A DNA stretch of 7,074 nt from Lentisphaerota bacterium (lineage in GTDB: Bacteria; Verrucomicrobiota; Lentisphaeria; Oligosphaerales; JAFGRS01): positions 1-7,074 of the forward strand of contig JAAYZO010000012.1 of assembly GCA_012514865.1 (NCBI GenBank), written 5' to 3'. The notes under the pieces were generated by a model. The model was not told the DNA's origin. It searched no databases and worked only from the letters and a program-made list of their open reading frames with translations. Shown piece after piece: positions 6,809-7,074 of this stretch. The position numbers were made by a program, and so were the translations under genes. Positions within the stretch are counted from its first letter, which is position 1, and each line of letters opens with the position of its first letter.

Positions 6809-6837
6809 AAGTTACCCTCGCCCCCCGCCAAGATCAA
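6809..6837 (-). promoter_or_regulatory. Possible sigma-70-type promoter for the DUF4838 gene
   Basis: Reading the minus strand, TTGATC (6832-6837) and TAACTT (6809-6814) are 17 bases apart; the spacer is G-rich. The -35 box matches four and the -10 box three of six consensus bases. These are among the few A/T-containing spots in this GC-rich gap, and a start near 6802 would give a ~54-base leader. The match is weak and the organism's sigma preference is unknown. Confidence 0.28.
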
Positions 6838-6891
6838 CCCCCCTCTCCCGTCAGGACAGGGCTGTTCGAAGATCGCGTCGGCGTTACTCAG

Positions 6892-7074
6892 TCACCCTGA
6901 AGGGATGCCAGATCGCAGCCGGGGGTCGCGCGCAGCCCGACCCCGCGAAACCACGAATGATCCATGGCTGCATCCTGGAGGGATGCCAGATCGTAGCCGG
7001 GGGTCGCGCGCAGCCCGACCCCCGGAATCACGGACCCACGACCCCTGCACCCTGGAGGGGTGCCAGAACCGGAC
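6892..7074. repeat. Tandem ~77-78 bp repeats with two hairpins per unit
   Basis: Units begin at 6896, 6974 and 7051; the third is cut by the window edge. The first 50 bases of units 1 and 2 agree at 47 positions; the remaining ~28 bases are only loosely similar. A small hairpin straddles each unit's left boundary. In unit 2, GCATCC (6970-6975) pairs with GGATGC (6981-6986) around loop TGGAG. In unit 3, GCACCC (7047-7052) pairs with GGGTGC (7058-7063) around the same loop. Unit 1 has the same layout with a weaker stem. A large hairpin follows. In unit 2, CCGGGGGTCG (6997-7006) pairs perfectly with CGACCCCCGG (7016-7025). In unit 1 the stem is seven bp (6922-6928/6938-6944). The nine-base loop is identical in both. 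The DNA between 6749 and 6891 holds only the candidate promoter and ribosome binding site; I see no gene in 6749-7074. Confidence 0.8.

Noticed and set aside
6892..7074. CRISPR array (50-base repeats with ~28-base spacers)
   Set aside because: The 'spacers' resemble each other, the third copy diverges after ~17 bases, each unit has two separate hairpins, and no cas gene is present.

Overview
The window is very GC-rich DNA in which every supportable gene lies on the minus strand. The overlapping plus-strand reading frames are GC-driven shadows. Three complete genes and one cut-off gene are visible. A secreted DUF4838 protein, a plant-AAE17/18-like acyl-activating enzyme and intergenic hairpin repeats together suggest a high-GC bacterium of the Planctomycetes/Verrucomicrobia/Lentisphaerae (PVC) or Hydrogenedentes type. 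That assignment is inference from family distribution, not proof.

Layout in the direction of transcription (right to left). The right end, 6749-7074, has no gene. It holds two full and one cut-off copy of a ~77-78 bp tandem repeat with two hairpins per unit, then a possible promoter and a good ribosome binding site. Next comes an 866-residue exported DUF4838 protein (4148-6748). A ~116-base gap with several palindromes leads to a ~694-residue adenylate-forming acyl-activating enzyme (1947-4031). A 39-base gap with a hairpin leads to a 460-residue phytoene-dehydrogenase/CrtISO-like FAD oxidoreductase (525-1907). Downstream, 194-524 has no gene but holds a cluster of short-loop hairpins of REP type and a possible promoter. 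That promoter faces the start of a small coiled-coil protein cut by the left edge (1-160).

How the genes may work together: the acyl-activating enzyme and the FAD oxidoreductase are close enough to be co-transcribed. They could act on one substrate, with a carboxylic acid activated to its CoA thioester and an isoprenoid- or lipid-like chain oxidised, reduced or isomerised. The secreted DUF4838 protein probably acts on extracellular carbohydrate and may be only a neighbour. No defence system, mobile element, CRISPR array, tRNA or rRNA was seen. The most notable non-coding signal is a compensatory base change in the right-hand repeats, which keeps a stem paired.
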